Below, one piece after another: positions 1 through 8,215 of a DNA stretch of 64,000 nucleotides. The notes beneath the pieces were generated by a model. The model saw only the letters and a program-made list of their open reading frames with translations. It did no database searches and was not told the DNA's origin. This DNA is from Polyangiaceae bacterium (GTDB lineage: Bacteria > Myxococcota_A > Polyangia > Polyangiales > Polyangiaceae): positions 1-64,000 of the forward strand of contig WQYX01000016.1 in assembly GCA_009781005.1 (NCBI GenBank). The letters run 5' to 3'. Every line of letters begins with the position of its first letter. The first letter of the stretch is position 1. Position numbers and translations under genes: made by a program.

Positions 1-120
1 ACCGCTTTCGATTTGACGCGATCTCATCGTTGGGGCCTGCGGTGCGGTCCTCAAAGCCTTCAAGGCTGTTCCGGTCCGCTCCTCGGCCCCGCCTCGACCT
101 CGCGTCAACTTGAAAGCGGT
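1..120. repeat. Family A palindromic element, copy A1
   Basis: Complete copy of a dispersed element. It begins ACCGCTTTCGATTTGACGCG and ends CGCGTCAACTTGAAAGCGGT, giving terminal inverted repeats of 20 bp with two mismatches. The interior (about positions 25-100) matches copies A2 and A3 in inverted orientation. The stop codon (TAG on the minus strand, 121-123) of the flavin reductase abuts the right end with no gap. The window starts exactly at the left end, so the left flank cannot be seen. No open reading frame is assigned. Confidence 0.85.
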
Positions 121-1299
121 CTAAAAGATCGACGTGCCGAGCCCCGCGGCAAGACGAAGCTGCGTGATGATGGAGAGCGTCTCGCCACGGTACCAACGTA
201 ACGCGGCGGCGCGCGCATAAGGCGATTGTGCGAGGTAACGGCGCGCGGCGGCTCCGGCGCGTCCGTAGACCCAACGTGCAAGCCACGCACTCTTCAACAT
301 GTGCCGCCCGATATGCGACGAGAAGACGTCACGCGCGTAGCCGTCGAACGAGCGCTCGCCCGTGCGCAACGCACGCGCGAGGTGACGCGCCGCGATCTTC
401 GCCATGACGATCGCCGGGGCAATCCCCTCGCCCGTCGCACGGTCGATGCCCGCCGCTTCACCAACGAGCACTGCGCCGTCGAGACCAAGGATGGACGAAC
501 GAACGAAAGGTCGCGTGCTGAACGGCTTGAGCCTCACGTGCGCGATGTCGATCCCGCGTCGTTCGAGAGCGCGCGCGAGCGATGTCTTGACCGCGCAGCT
601 ATGCGAGAGATTCGCGTGGTAGATGCCGCGACTTGCGTGCGGCACGCCTCCGACGAGGGTCGGGAAATCCCAGTAGTAGCCTTCGACGCCGTCTCCCACC
701 ACGCGTAGATCGAAGTCGGTGAGCCGTCGCTTGACGGCCACATCGCTTGCGACGTGCGGTGTTTCGAGAACGTAGAGGTGCCCTTTGCGCTCGGCTTCGC
801 GCATGCCAAGGAGCTTGCGCGAAGAACTGCCGGCGCCGTCGCAGATGGCGACAAAGCGTGCATCGACGATGCTCGATGCCGTCGTGAGCCGAAAGCCATG
901 CGGGGCGCGCGCGATGTCCGTGACGCCGTTGCCATCGCGAACGACGACACCGTCGTGCCTCGCTGCCGCGAGCAAGGACGCATCGAAATCCAGACGACGA
1001 ATGACGATGCCCATGGGAGCGAGCGTTTCACCGACGCACCCGTCAGTCACGGTCACGCGTGCGCCGGCGAGCGTCACGAAGGGAACATCGATCTCGATGC
1101 CGAGCGCACGGAGAGCCTCGATCCCGAGCTGGCTCACGGCGCCGGCGCACGGTTTGTCGCGCGGGAAACGTGCCTTGTCGAGCACGACGATGCGCCCCGG
1201 CGAGATGCCTTCGGCGCGCACGAGATGGAGCGCCGTGCTCGCGCCCGCAGGTCCGCCGCCAACGATGGCGACGTCGTAGTCGAACACCCCGCGACTCAC
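121..1299 (-). CDS. FAD-dependent oxidoreductase, geranylgeranyl-reductase family
   Basis: A 392-residue flavoprotein of the NAD(P)/FAD-dependent oxidoreductase superfamily. The N terminus has the dinucleotide-binding GxGxxG-type motif (VGGGPAGAST, about residues 13-22). It is followed by DKARFPRDKPCAGAVS, which resembles the conserved PxxKxCGG segment of geranylgeranyl reductases. A second FAD-contact region is VLVGEAAGIDRATGEG (about residues 285-300). Family members reduce isoprenoid or other polyene double bonds, or hydroxylate small aromatic substrates; the substrate here cannot be read from sequence. The start overlaps the end of the upstream DUF4911-like gene by 4 bp, so the two are probably translationally coupled. 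Its TAG stop touches repeat element A1. Confidence 0.82.
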   Translation of the reverse strand: MSRGVFDYDVAIVGGGPAGASTALHLVRAEGISPGRIVVLDKARFPRDKPCAGAVSQLGIEALRALGIEIDVPFVTLAGARVTVTDGCVGETLAPMGIVIRRLDFDASLLAAARHDGVVVRDGNGVTDIARAPHGFRLTTASSIVDARFVAICDGAGSSSRKLLGMREAERKGHLYVLETPHVASDVAVKRRLTDFDLRVVGDGVEGYYWDFPTLVGGVPHASRGIYHANLSHSCAVKTSLARALERRGIDIAHVRLKPFSTRPFVRSSILGLDGAVLVGEAAGIDRATGEGIAPAIVMAKIAARHLARALRTGERSFDGYARDVFSSHIGRHMLKSAWLARWVYGRAGAAARRYLAQSPYARAAALRWYRGETLSIITQLRLAAGLGTSIF

Positions 1300-1559
1300 C
1301 TCCGCGCGGCCTGCGCGAAAGCATCCGGAAGAATGCCGCCGAGTTCGCGTGCGAGATCATTCGCCAAGTCGTCCAATTCCTTTGCGCGATCGAGAGGCGC
1401 CGCGAGCGTGAGATCACCGCCGCTTTCCGCGAAGACCTGCGCGAGACCATCGTGAGCTTCGACGATGCCCTTGAGAAATGCGACGTCCTTCGCTCGCACG
1501 ATGAACCGCCTCGTCACCATTCCTTCACCTACGAGCGGGGGAGTCGATTTGCGCGCCAT
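1296..1559 (-). CDS. DUF4911-like small protein
   Basis: An 87-residue soluble protein without signal peptide or membrane segment. Its layout (FIVRAKDVAFLKGIVEAHDG followed by a Leu/Asp-rich helix near the C terminus) resembles the DUF4911 family, small proteins of unknown function common in Deltaproteobacteria. The family call is by general resemblance only. It overlaps the downstream flavin reductase by 4 bp and is 13 bp from the upstream SDR gene, so the three probably form one operon. No catalytic residues are recognised. Confidence 0.6.
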   Translation of the reverse strand: MARKSTPPLVGEGMVTRRFIVRAKDVAFLKGIVEAHDGLAQVFAESGGDLTLAAPLDRAKELDDLANDLARELGGILPDAFAQAARR

Positions 1560-1572
1560 GATTCATCTCATC

Positions 1573-2646
1573 CTAGTCGCGACGGCGCTGGCGCACGTAG
1601 TCCACCAACCGTTCGACGTAGCTGTCGAACGGCGGGCAACGCACGTCCGTGCCCGCAAGGAGTTCGGTCGTATTCGAAAAGCTGTAAGTTACATGTGTCG
1701 CGAGCGCCTCGACCAGGGCGCGCGGACTCTGCGCAAGCCTGTCAATCCCTGGCGCCCGCAAAACGACTTTCGTGAGGTTCGGAGGGATGAAGCTGTGTGA
1801 CGTGCGCCGTCCTCCGGCCGCCGCAACGAGCTCGAAGACGCGCTTGACGGTCAGAGGCGACGGATCGCCGATGTGGAACGTGCGCCCCGGCGCTCGCGGA
1901 TCTTTACCGATGGCCCGCGTTGCGCGCACGACGTAGTCGACGGGCACGAGGTGCAATGGATTGTCCGCGCGCCCGGGCAACGCGATGGGGAAGTCTGGGG
2001 GCGAGGTCAAGATGAGCGAGATGAAGAAGTATGGACCGTGGAGGCGGTCCACTTTGCCGGTCTGCGAGTCGCCGACGACGATGGTGTTGCGGACGACCGA
2101 GATCGGGATCGTGCGCATCGCTCCGCGCATCATCTTCTCCGCGCGGGCAAGCGTCTCCTCGACGGGATTGCGAAAATTCTGTCCTTTCTCGAGATCCTGC
2201 TCGAGCACCAGCCCCGTACGATCCCCCGAGACGAGCGCACTCGAATGGACAAGGAGACATTTTAGCGTCTTGCACATCGCGGCAAACTCGAGAAGCTCGC
2301 GTGCGCCTCCGATGTTGACTTGCTCGGCAACCTTCTTGTTCGTGCCCGGATACGTGACTTGCGCCATGTGATGGATGCGATCGACGCTGTTCGTGAGCTC
2401 CTTGAACTCTACGCCGGAGAGCCCGAGATCGATCGCGGTGGCATCCCCCGCGATGAGATTCACACGCGGTCGCTCGTCCTCGGCGAGCGCCTCGCGCACC
2501 TCACGCGCTTGCGCCTCGAACCTCGGCGAAACGATCGCGTGCACGAAGGTGTTCGGTGAGCGAAGGAGCTCGGTGCACATCCTTCGCGCGGTGAACGACG
2601 GAAAGCCGGTGAGAAGAACGACCTCGTCGTAACCCGCGTATGCCAT
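1573..2646 (-). CDS. Extended SDR / NAD-binding male-sterility-type oxidoreductase
   Basis: A 357-residue protein with a Rossmann start (VVLLTGFPSFTARRM, residues 9-23), where the usual TGxxGxxG is varied to TGFPSFTA. A GDATAIDLGLS segment follows, as expected for the adenine-binding Asp of extended SDRs, then HMAQVTYP and SSALVSGDR near the catalytic region. The canonical YxxxK is not obvious, so substrate and activity are uncertain. Related families include fatty acyl-CoA reductases and nucleotide-sugar epimerases. It is the first gene of a minus-strand unit with the DUF4911-like protein and the flavin reductase, which suggests lipid or isoprenoid reduction; this is inference. Confidence 0.7.
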   Translation of the reverse strand: MAYAGYDEVVLLTGFPSFTARRMCTELLRSPNTFVHAIVSPRFEAQAREVREALAEDERPRVNLIAGDATAIDLGLSGVEFKELTNSVDRIHHMAQVTYPGTNKKVAEQVNIGGARELLEFAAMCKTLKCLLVHSSALVSGDRTGLVLEQDLEKGQNFRNPVEETLARAEKMMRGAMRTIPISVVRNTIVVGDSQTGKVDRLHGPYFFISLILTSPPDFPIALPGRADNPLHLVPVDYVVRATRAIGKDPRAPGRTFHIGDPSPLTVKRVFELVAAAGGRRTSHSFIPPNLTKVVLRAPGIDRLAQSPRALVEALATHVTYSFSNTTELLAGTDVRCPPFDSYVERLVDYVRQRRRD

Positions 2647-2677
2647 GAAGACCGCAGGCTACCGCCACCTCGCGAGC

Positions 2678-2695
2678 CCGCAATCGATTTGACGC
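2678..2695. repeat. Solo end of family A element
   Basis: CCGCAATCGATTTGACGC matches the terminal repeat of family A (CCGCTTTCGATTTGACGC) at 16 of 18 positions. It lies 7 bp beyond the TGA stop (2703-2705, minus strand) of the Cys-rich lipoprotein, in the same stop-proximal setting as other A copies. Degenerate, so moderate confidence. Confidence 0.5.
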
Positions 2696-2702
2696 CAGGC
2701 GT

Positions 2703-4013
2703 TCAGTCGCCACAAAAGTGAGCGCCGACGGCGCGCAGCCATCTGCCGAAGTTCAGGCCGTACGTGAGTGGACTGCAAAGCTTCCCGGGAAAGAGCGCCG
2801 CGGCTGTGCATGCTGTCTGGGTTACGAACGTTGCGCACGGGCCGCCCGCTCCCTCCACCTGACTGCGGCATGTGCTTCGATTGGCATCAGGGCACGCAGC
2901 GCAGCTCGTGCTCACACAGTCCGTTGCGCAGCCACTTGTGTGGTTGCATGCACTCGACACGAACGGAGCGACGCAGAGATAGAGACCGCTGGCGTCCGCA
3001 AACGCGACGTTGAACTGTGACACGCACGTTTCGCACGCGTCGTTCGCCGCCGCGAGCGCCTGGAAAGCGGCAACGCACGTGGCGGTATTCGGGCCGCCCG
3101 TGCACGCACTTTGAATGGCGTCGAGATCGACCGCCGCGCAGACGCCCTGCGCGTTCGGCGTGACGGGCGTGCTCGTGTTGTCTGGACACGCGTCGTAGCT
3201 CCTCGGGCAAAGATTCTGGCATGTGCGAGGCGCCGCGTTGACGTCGCACACGGAGCCAGGCGACAAGGAGCAGTCCGCGCACGCCGCGCCCCCAGATCCG
3301 CACGCGTCGTTCGCATCGCCCGGCGCGCAGGTGTCGCCGTCGCAGCAGCCCGCGCAGCTCACCGGCCCGCACGCTGGCTCGACTTCGCATTCACCGCCGC
3401 CCGTTGACACGGGCGCGCACGACTGCCCGGCCGCGCACGTGACGCACTGTGCACCTCCGGCGCCGCACGATCTCACGTCCGTGCCGCCCATGCATTGGTC
3501 GCCCACGCAGCAGCCGTTGCAGTTCGTTGGATCGCATTTCGTGATCGTACAGGTGCGCGCCGCGGCATCGCACGAGCTGCCGTCCGACCCGCAGTTGATG
3601 CACGTCGCGCCTCCGCTGCCGCACGCATCGACGGCATCTCCCGCGAGGCACTGTGCGCCGGAGGCTGCGTTCGCGGCGCAGCATCCGCTCGCGCACGTCT
3701 CCGGTCCGCACGTCTCGACGTTGCGCCCGCATACCTTACGGCTGTCGCAGAACTCGAAACCTTGCGCAATGCAATCATTGCACTGTGCACCCGTGCTGCC
3801 GCACGCGCGCGTGTCCGATCCCAGGCGACACGTGCCGTCCGCGTCGCAGCAGCCCGTGGGACACGTCTCCGGTCCACACGCCGCCGGAGCGATGCCATCG
3901 TTGAGCGACTCTGTGTCGAGGCTCGACCGCCCACACCCCGGCACCATCATACACAGAGTGAAAACGACGAACGCAGCGAGCGTGAACAACCAGGCAAGCG
4001 AAGGCTTTCGCAT
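2703..4013 (-). CDS. Cysteine-rich repeat lipoprotein
   Basis: A 436-residue secreted protein. A hydrophobic N-terminal segment ends in the lipobox VPGC (lipidated Cys at residue 27). Residues from about 45 to 270 contain four tandem Cys-rich repeats of about 40-50 residues with the pattern CGPxxC-x(1-2)-GCC, then a Cys, then ACGxGGAxC and xxC. The C-terminal part (about 285-436) has further spaced Cys pairs without a clear repeat. This architecture recalls the disulfide-rich surface or secreted proteins abundant in myxobacteria. No enzyme motif is visible. Function is unknown; an envelope structural or adhesive role is inference. The gene is divergent from the metal ABC permease. Confidence 0.75.
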   Translation of the reverse strand: MRKPSLAWLFTLAAFVVFTLCMMVPGCGRSSLDTESLNDGIAPAACGPETCPTGCCDADGTCRLGSDTRACGSTGAQCNDCIAQGFEFCDSRKVCGRNVETCGPETCASGCCAANAASGAQCLAGDAVDACGSGGATCINCGSDGSSCDAAARTCTITKCDPTNCNGCCVGDQCMGGTDVRSCGAGGAQCVTCAAGQSCAPVSTGGGECEVEPACGPVSCAGCCDGDTCAPGDANDACGSGGAACADCSLSPGSVCDVNAAPRTCQNLCPRSYDACPDNTSTPVTPNAQGVCAAVDLDAIQSACTGGPNTATCVAAFQALAAANDACETCVSQFNVAFADASGLYLCVAPFVSSACNHTSGCATDCVSTSCAACPDANRSTCRSQVEGAGGPCATFVTQTACTAAALFPGKLCSPLTYGLNFGRWLRAVGAHFCGD

Positions 4014-4063
4014 AAACGTTCACAGCGTAGCGGAAGCAAACCTTCGTCGATAGCGCTGAAACC

Positions 4064-4906
4064 GTGGACACCTCGCCGCTCACCTTCCTCACGATCCCCC
4101 TCTTCGAGAGGGCGCTCTTCGCCGGATCCGTCCTCGCCGCGATGCTCGCACTCTTAGGTGTCCTCGCCACCGCGCGCGGCCTTGCCTATCTCGGCGACGG
4201 CCTCTCCCACGCAGCTTTTGGCGGCATCGCGCTCAGCATGTTTCTCGGGATCTCGCATCCGCTCGCCGTTGCCATCCCATTCACGGTAGCTGCCGCCGTC
4301 GGCATCGGGACGCTCCGCCGCCACGCCGGCCTTCGCTCCGACGTGGCCATGGCGTTCATCTTTGCGGTCTGCTTCGCGGCAGGCATCGTCTTGCTCGGCA
4401 GATCGGAGCGCACCGAACAAACGTTCGATCCCGAGCAGCTTCTGTTCGGCAACATCCTGCTCATCGCCGAGGACGATCTCTTCGTCGTGCTCGGCATCGG
4501 TGCTGTCGTTGCCGTCTTCATGGCGCGGGTGTGGACACGGATGGCTTACGCCACGTTCGACGAGGAGCTCGCGCGCCTGTCGGGGATCAACGTCGATTGG
4601 TTCGAGAGCGCCTTGCTTGCACTGCTCGCAGCCGTGGTCGTGGCTGCCATCCGGCTCGCGGGCGTGGTCCTCGTCAGTGCGTTCCTCGTGATCCCCGCAA
4701 CGACCGGGCGCCTCATGGGTCGAACGCTCCTCGGCGTCGCCTGTTGGGCCATGCTTGCCGGCGTGTTCGGCGTCTTCGTTGGGTTCGCCGCTGCGCACGC
4801 GCTGGCATGGCCAGAGGGCGCCACCATCGTTCTCGTCCTCGCCGCCTGCTTCGTTGCCGTCGCCGCCGCCCGGCGCGTCTCGGGCATCACGCGGCGATCT
4901 TCTTGA
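4064..4906 (+). CDS. Metal-type ABC transporter permease (ABC-3 / ZnuB-like)
   Basis: A 280-residue polytopic membrane protein. It matches the ABC-3 family of zinc, manganese and iron ABC permeases: about eight hydrophobic segments, the early ATARGLAYLGDGLSHAAFGG region typical of ZnuB/MntB, and the later FLVIPATTGRLM segment. Such permeases work with a cytoplasmic ATPase and a periplasmic metal-binding protein, but neither is adjacent here. The start is GTG at 4064. It overlaps nothing and is 31 bp upstream of a small lipoprotein on the same strand. Metal specificity cannot be predicted. Confidence 0.85.
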   Translation: MDTSPLTFLTIPLFERALFAGSVLAAMLALLGVLATARGLAYLGDGLSHAAFGGIALSMFLGISHPLAVAIPFTVAAAVGIGTLRRHAGLRSDVAMAFIFAVCFAAGIVLLGRSERTEQTFDPEQLLFGNILLIAEDDLFVVLGIGAVVAVFMARVWTRMAYATFDEELARLSGINVDWFESALLALLAAVVVAAIRLAGVVLVSAFLVIPATTGRLMGRTLLGVACWAMLAGVFGVFVGFAAAHALAWPEGATIVLVLAACFVAVAAARRVSGITRRSS

Positions 4907-4937
4907 TCAGCCTCCAGCGCTATGCCATGAGGCTGCG

Positions 4938-5381
4938 ATGAAGCGCTGGCTTGCTGTCGTCATGATGCTGATCTCCACGCAAGCCGTGGTTGGCTGCCTC
5001 GGCTCGAAGCAAGCGTGGACGCCGGGCGAGCCGGTGGTGACGTCGGACGTGTGTATCGTTCTACAACATGTTTTTCGCAGGAAAAATCGCCTCTTCGTGC
5101 GCATGGTGATGATGAACCTCACGTCGTCAGCGCTGACCGTCCATCGCGATGCCCTGACTTTGCGCCTCAATACCGGGCGAACCCTCCAGCGATCTTCGGG
5201 GATGACGACGACTCATAAGCCCTACGATCTTGCACCGGGTGCATCGCGTGAGGTCTGGGTCGACTTTAGGAGCGACGACATCCCGAAGGGCACGAGCGCG
5301 CAGCTTCTCTGGAAAGATGCGGTCTTTGCCGGTACACGCGCGGTCGAGATCCCAGACACCCCAATTTTTGTGGGCCACTAG
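4938..5381 (+). CDS. Small predicted lipoprotein
   Basis: A 147-residue protein starting at ATG 4938. A longer in-frame extension upstream overlaps the permease gene and looks non-coding. The N terminus is a signal peptide with lipobox VVGC (Cys at residue 20). The remaining about 125 residues look like a beta-rich domain (NLTSSALTVHRDALTL, then LAPGASREVWVDF), which recalls DUF4352-like or copper-chaperone-like immunoglobulin folds, but no family is assigned. It follows the ABC permease by 31 bp and ends 17 bp from the convergent glutaminyl-tRNA synthetase gene. Confidence 0.65.
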   Translation: MKRWLAVVMMLISTQAVVGCLGSKQAWTPGEPVVTSDVCIVLQHVFRRKNRLFVRMVMMNLTSSALTVHRDALTLRLNTGRTLQRSSGMTTTHKPYDLAPGASREVWVDFRSDDIPKGTSAQLLWKDAVFAGTRAVEIPDTPIFVGH

Positions 5382-5398
5382 TGCTCTGAGCACCGCGG

Positions 5399-7726
5399 TC
5401 AGCCGAGCTTTTTCTTGAGCAGATCGCTTACGAGCTTCGGATTCGCCTGACCCTTGCTCGCCTTCATGACGAGCCCGACGAGCGCGCCCATGACGTTTGC
5501 GTTGCCGCCTTTGAAACGAGCCACGGCGTCCGCATTCGCCATGAGAACTTCGTCGACGATCGGCCCCAGCGCATCGGCGTTCGCGATCTGTTTCATTCCG
5601 CGCGCTGCCACGATGGCGCGCGGTGAGCGCTCCTTGCCGTCGATCATCTCGGCGAGCACGTCCTTCTCTTGCTTGGTCGAGATGCTTCCGTCCAACACGA
5701 GCGACACGAGCTCGACGCACGCCGAAGCACCAAACGGCAACGCGTCGAGTTTTCGCGCGTGAAGTTCGCCGAGCACGTCGTTCGCAAGCAAGCTCGCCAC
5801 GAGTTTTTGCGACGCGGGAAAGTCGCGCAGAACCTCGTCGTAGATCGCCCTTAGCACCGGCTCTTGCGACAGCACGCGCGCTTCGTTTTCGGATAGGCCA
5901 TGCGTGACGACGAGCGCCCTCGCATCCACGGAGAGCTCCGGAGGCGCTCCGTCGCGAGGCAGCACGGAGGCAGCGGCTCTCTTCGACGGAGGTCCACTCT
6001 CGAGAGCGGGTTCCCTCTTCGACGAAGGCCCGCTCTCTTTTGCGACGACCTTTGCCCAGCCATCCTTCAATGCAACCGTTCGGTTGTACACGGGCGCGCC
6101 GGGCGCGCTGTCGTCATCGGCGTAAAAGTAGCCGAGGCGCGTGAACTGATAACGATCGCCCGGTGCGGCATCCGCGAGCGCGGGCTCGACGATGGCTCGG
6201 ACGATCTCGAGCGAGCGCGGATTGAGATCGGCGAGCCAATCACGCCCATCTTCGCCCGGGGTCTCGGCGCTGAAAAGTCGATCGTAAAGTCTGACTTCGG
6301 CCTTCTTGCCGTGCGTTGCGCTGACCCATTGAATCGTCCCCTCGACGCGTTTGCCGGGCGTGGGCACTCCTCCGCGCGTGGACGGATCGTGCGTCACGCG
6401 AAGCTCGACGATCTCGCCCGCATCGTTTTTGACGACCTTCGTGCACGTAATGACGTAGCCATAAAAGAGGCGCACCTCACGACCGGGCGCGAGGCGTTTC
6501 CAACCCTTCGGCGGATCTTCGGCGAAGTCTTCGCGTTCGATGTAGATCTCACGCGTCAGTGGAAGCTCGCGCGTGCCGTCTCTGACGCCCGGCGCGTGCG
6601 CGGTGCCTGGCGGCCAGTACGGCGCTGTGAGCATCTCTGCACGTTCGGGGAGGCTTTCGATCACGACCCGGAGCGGGCGCAGAATCGCCATGGCGCGTGG
6701 AGAGCGCGCATCGAGATCTTCTCGCGCGATGTGCTCGAGCATTTCCATCTCGACCGTCGACAAGTTTCGCGACACACCGATGCGCATGCAAAACTCACGG
6801 ATCGCTTCGGGCGTGTAACCGCGGCGGCGGAGCCCCGCGATGGTCGGCATGCGCGGATCGTCCCAGCCGCGCACGTATTTGCCATCGACGAGCGCCTTCA
6901 GCCGCCGCTTGCTCAAGAGCGTGTGCGTGAGGTTCAGTCGCGCGAACTCCGTTTGCTTCGGAACGTGCGGGACCTCGGTGGCGCGAAGGACCCAGTCGTA
7001 AAGCTCTCGCGCGCTCTCGAACTCCATCGTGCAGAGCGAGTGCGTGACGCCTTCGAAGGAGTCTTCGAGACAGTGCGCAAAATCGTAGAGCGGATAGATG
7101 CACCATGCATCACCCGCTCGGTAGTGGTGCGCGTGCTTGATGCGAACGAGAGGGGGATCGCGCATCTTCATGTTTGGCGAGGACATGTCGATGCGCGCGC
7201 GAAGGACCTTCTCACCGTCCTTGAACTCGCCCTTCCGCATGCGCTCGAACAGATCGAGATTCTCGGCCACGCTGCGCTTGCGGTACGGGCTCTCTTTGCC
7301 CGGCTCGCCGATGGTGCCGCGGTAGCTCTTCGAGAACTCCTCGTCCGACAGATCGCAGACGTACGCGCGTCCCAGTCGAATGAGCTTCTGTCCGAGCTCG
7401 TAATAGCGCTCGAAATAATCCGATGCATAATACATGTGTTCGCGGCAATCGAAACCGAGCCACTCGATGTCGCGCCGGATGGCCTCGACGTACGACACGT
7501 CCTCCGTGGTGGGATTCGTGTCGTCCATGCGCAGATGACAGCAGCCGCCGAACTCCCTTGCCACGCCGAAATCGATGCAGATCGCCTTGGCGTGACCGAT
7601 GTGCAGAAAGCCGTTCGGCTCTGGCGGAAAGCGCGTGACCACGTGGCCGCCGTGCTTGCCGGCGGCCACGTCGGTACGGATCATCTCGCGAATGAAATCA
7701 GACGAGGTAGGGGGATTGTCGGGCAT
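5399..7726 (-). CDS. glnS: Glutaminyl-tRNA synthetase with C-terminal YqeY/GatB-like domain
   Basis: Charges tRNA-Gln with glutamine in the cytoplasm. The 775-residue product starts at ATG 7726, chosen because MPDNPPTSSDFIREMIRTDV aligns with the N terminus of known GlnRS; the frame is open further upstream. The class I HIGH signature is at residues 42-45 (PPEPNGFLHIGHAKA) and the KMSKS-like loop is HTLLSKRRLKAL. The catalytic core and beta-barrel anticodon domains run to about residue 555. A linker with two near-copies of ESGPPSKR follows. The last about 140 residues (LSENEARVLSQEP to SDLLKKKLG) form a YqeY/GatB tail helical domain, as known from Deinococcus GlnRS. The total is longer than the about 550 residues of E. 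coli GlnRS. It is divergent from nrdJ. Confidence 0.95.
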   Translation of the reverse strand: MPDNPPTSSDFIREMIRTDVAAGKHGGHVVTRFPPEPNGFLHIGHAKAICIDFGVAREFGGCCHLRMDDTNPTTEDVSYVEAIRRDIEWLGFDCREHMYYASDYFERYYELGQKLIRLGRAYVCDLSDEEFSKSYRGTIGEPGKESPYRKRSVAENLDLFERMRKGEFKDGEKVLRARIDMSSPNMKMRDPPLVRIKHAHHYRAGDAWCIYPLYDFAHCLEDSFEGVTHSLCTMEFESARELYDWVLRATEVPHVPKQTEFARLNLTHTLLSKRRLKALVDGKYVRGWDDPRMPTIAGLRRRGYTPEAIREFCMRIGVSRNLSTVEMEMLEHIAREDLDARSPRAMAILRPLRVVIESLPERAEMLTAPYWPPGTAHAPGVRDGTRELPLTREIYIEREDFAEDPPKGWKRLAPGREVRLFYGYVITCTKVVKNDAGEIVELRVTHDPSTRGGVPTPGKRVEGTIQWVSATHGKKAEVRLYDRLFSAETPGEDGRDWLADLNPRSLEIVRAIVEPALADAAPGDRYQFTRLGYFYADDDSAPGAPVYNRTVALKDGWAKVVAKESGPSSKREPALESGPPSKRAAASVLPRDGAPPELSVDARALVVTHGLSENEARVLSQEPVLRAIYDEVLRDFPASQKLVASLLANDVLGELHARKLDALPFGASACVELVSLVLDGSISTKQEKDVLAEMIDGKERSPRAIVAARGMKQIANADALGPIVDEVLMANADAVARFKGGNANVMGALVGLVMKASKGQANPKLVSDLLKKKLG

Positions 7727-7802
7727 TAGGAAGGCAGGCCAACATAGGCGAAGAGCCTTTTTTTCGCGAGCCGATGCGCGCGATCGCCCGGACGTCCGAT
7801 GG

Positions 7803-7825
7803 TTGTACTCTCTCAAAGAGTACAA
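7803..7825. promoter_or_regulatory. Perfect 9-bp inverted repeat, possible operator
   Basis: TTGTACTCT, five bases, then AGAGTACAA: a perfect dyad in the glnS-nrdJ divergent intergenic region, about 77 bp upstream of the glnS start. It has the form of a dimeric repressor site. The binding protein is not identifiable and it does not match the NrdR box. A rho-independent terminator is unlikely because no gene ends here. Confidence 0.4.
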
Positions 7826-8055
7826 ATTGCACAAAGCAGGGGCCGCACGGAGGGGGCACATCCCATTAAGTTGTGGAAAACCCCTGAACGAACTGGGGCT
7901 GACCTCTTGACTACCCTGAACAGAAGTCAGCGTTCACGCGTGTTTCGCGACGCTGCCTCGTTGCGCGAGGGTCGAGGGAGAAAGTCGTACCACATGAAGT
8001 AGGTTCATTTGGCTGGACACCACAACATCTTGAGTTTAGAAACTCCTCCCCGTTG

Positions 8056-8206
8056 CAGCCGGATACCCGGCTGGTCAAGCTTTTTCGACTCGATTGCCCT
8101 TCGCTTGTTCAGGTGAACTGAAGAGCAGTCCGAGGTCGTGTGATCGGTCTCTTCAGACCCCGACGGAGCGCGGGCATACCGCCGTGATGAACGGCGGGTT
8201 CGGAGG
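8056..8206 (+). promoter_or_regulatory. Structured 5' leader of nrdJ
   Basis: The about 350 bp before nrdJ holds no gene. Its downstream part can fold into several hairpins: CAGCCGG/CCGGCTG (8056-8062 with 8067-8073, loop ATAC), GGTCT/AGACC (8146-8150 with 8155-8159) and CCGCCG/CGGCGG (8179-8184 with 8192-8197). The last lies 4 nt before the ribosome-binding site GGAGG (8202-8206). CTGAAGAG (8118-8125) can also pair perfectly with CTCTTCAG (8149-8156), which would exclude the second hairpin. The first hairpin, with GGATACC in its middle, superficially resembles the 3' part of cobalamin riboswitches, but no B12 box (GCCACTG) was found. A regulatory leader is inferred. Confidence 0.4.
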
Positions 8207-8215
8207 CGATTAAAG

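Noticed and set aside
4064-4906. Complete zinc uptake operon
   Set aside because: Only the permease is present; no ATPase or substrate-binding protein gene is adjacent.
5381-5393. GTGCTC-T-GAGCAC dyad between convergent genes as a terminator
   Set aside because: The arms are only six bases with a one-base spacer and no T-run; too weak to claim.
5900-7729. Long plus-strand open frame antisense to glnS
   Set aside because: It mirrors the glnS codon pattern, is rich in Arg, Ala and Glu, and has no domain features; glnS is unmistakable on the other strand.
7862-8215. Canonical cobalamin riboswitch upstream of nrdJ
   Set aside because: The GCCACTG B12 box and other conserved elements were not found; only a hairpin with GGATACC is similar, so only a structured leader is claimed.
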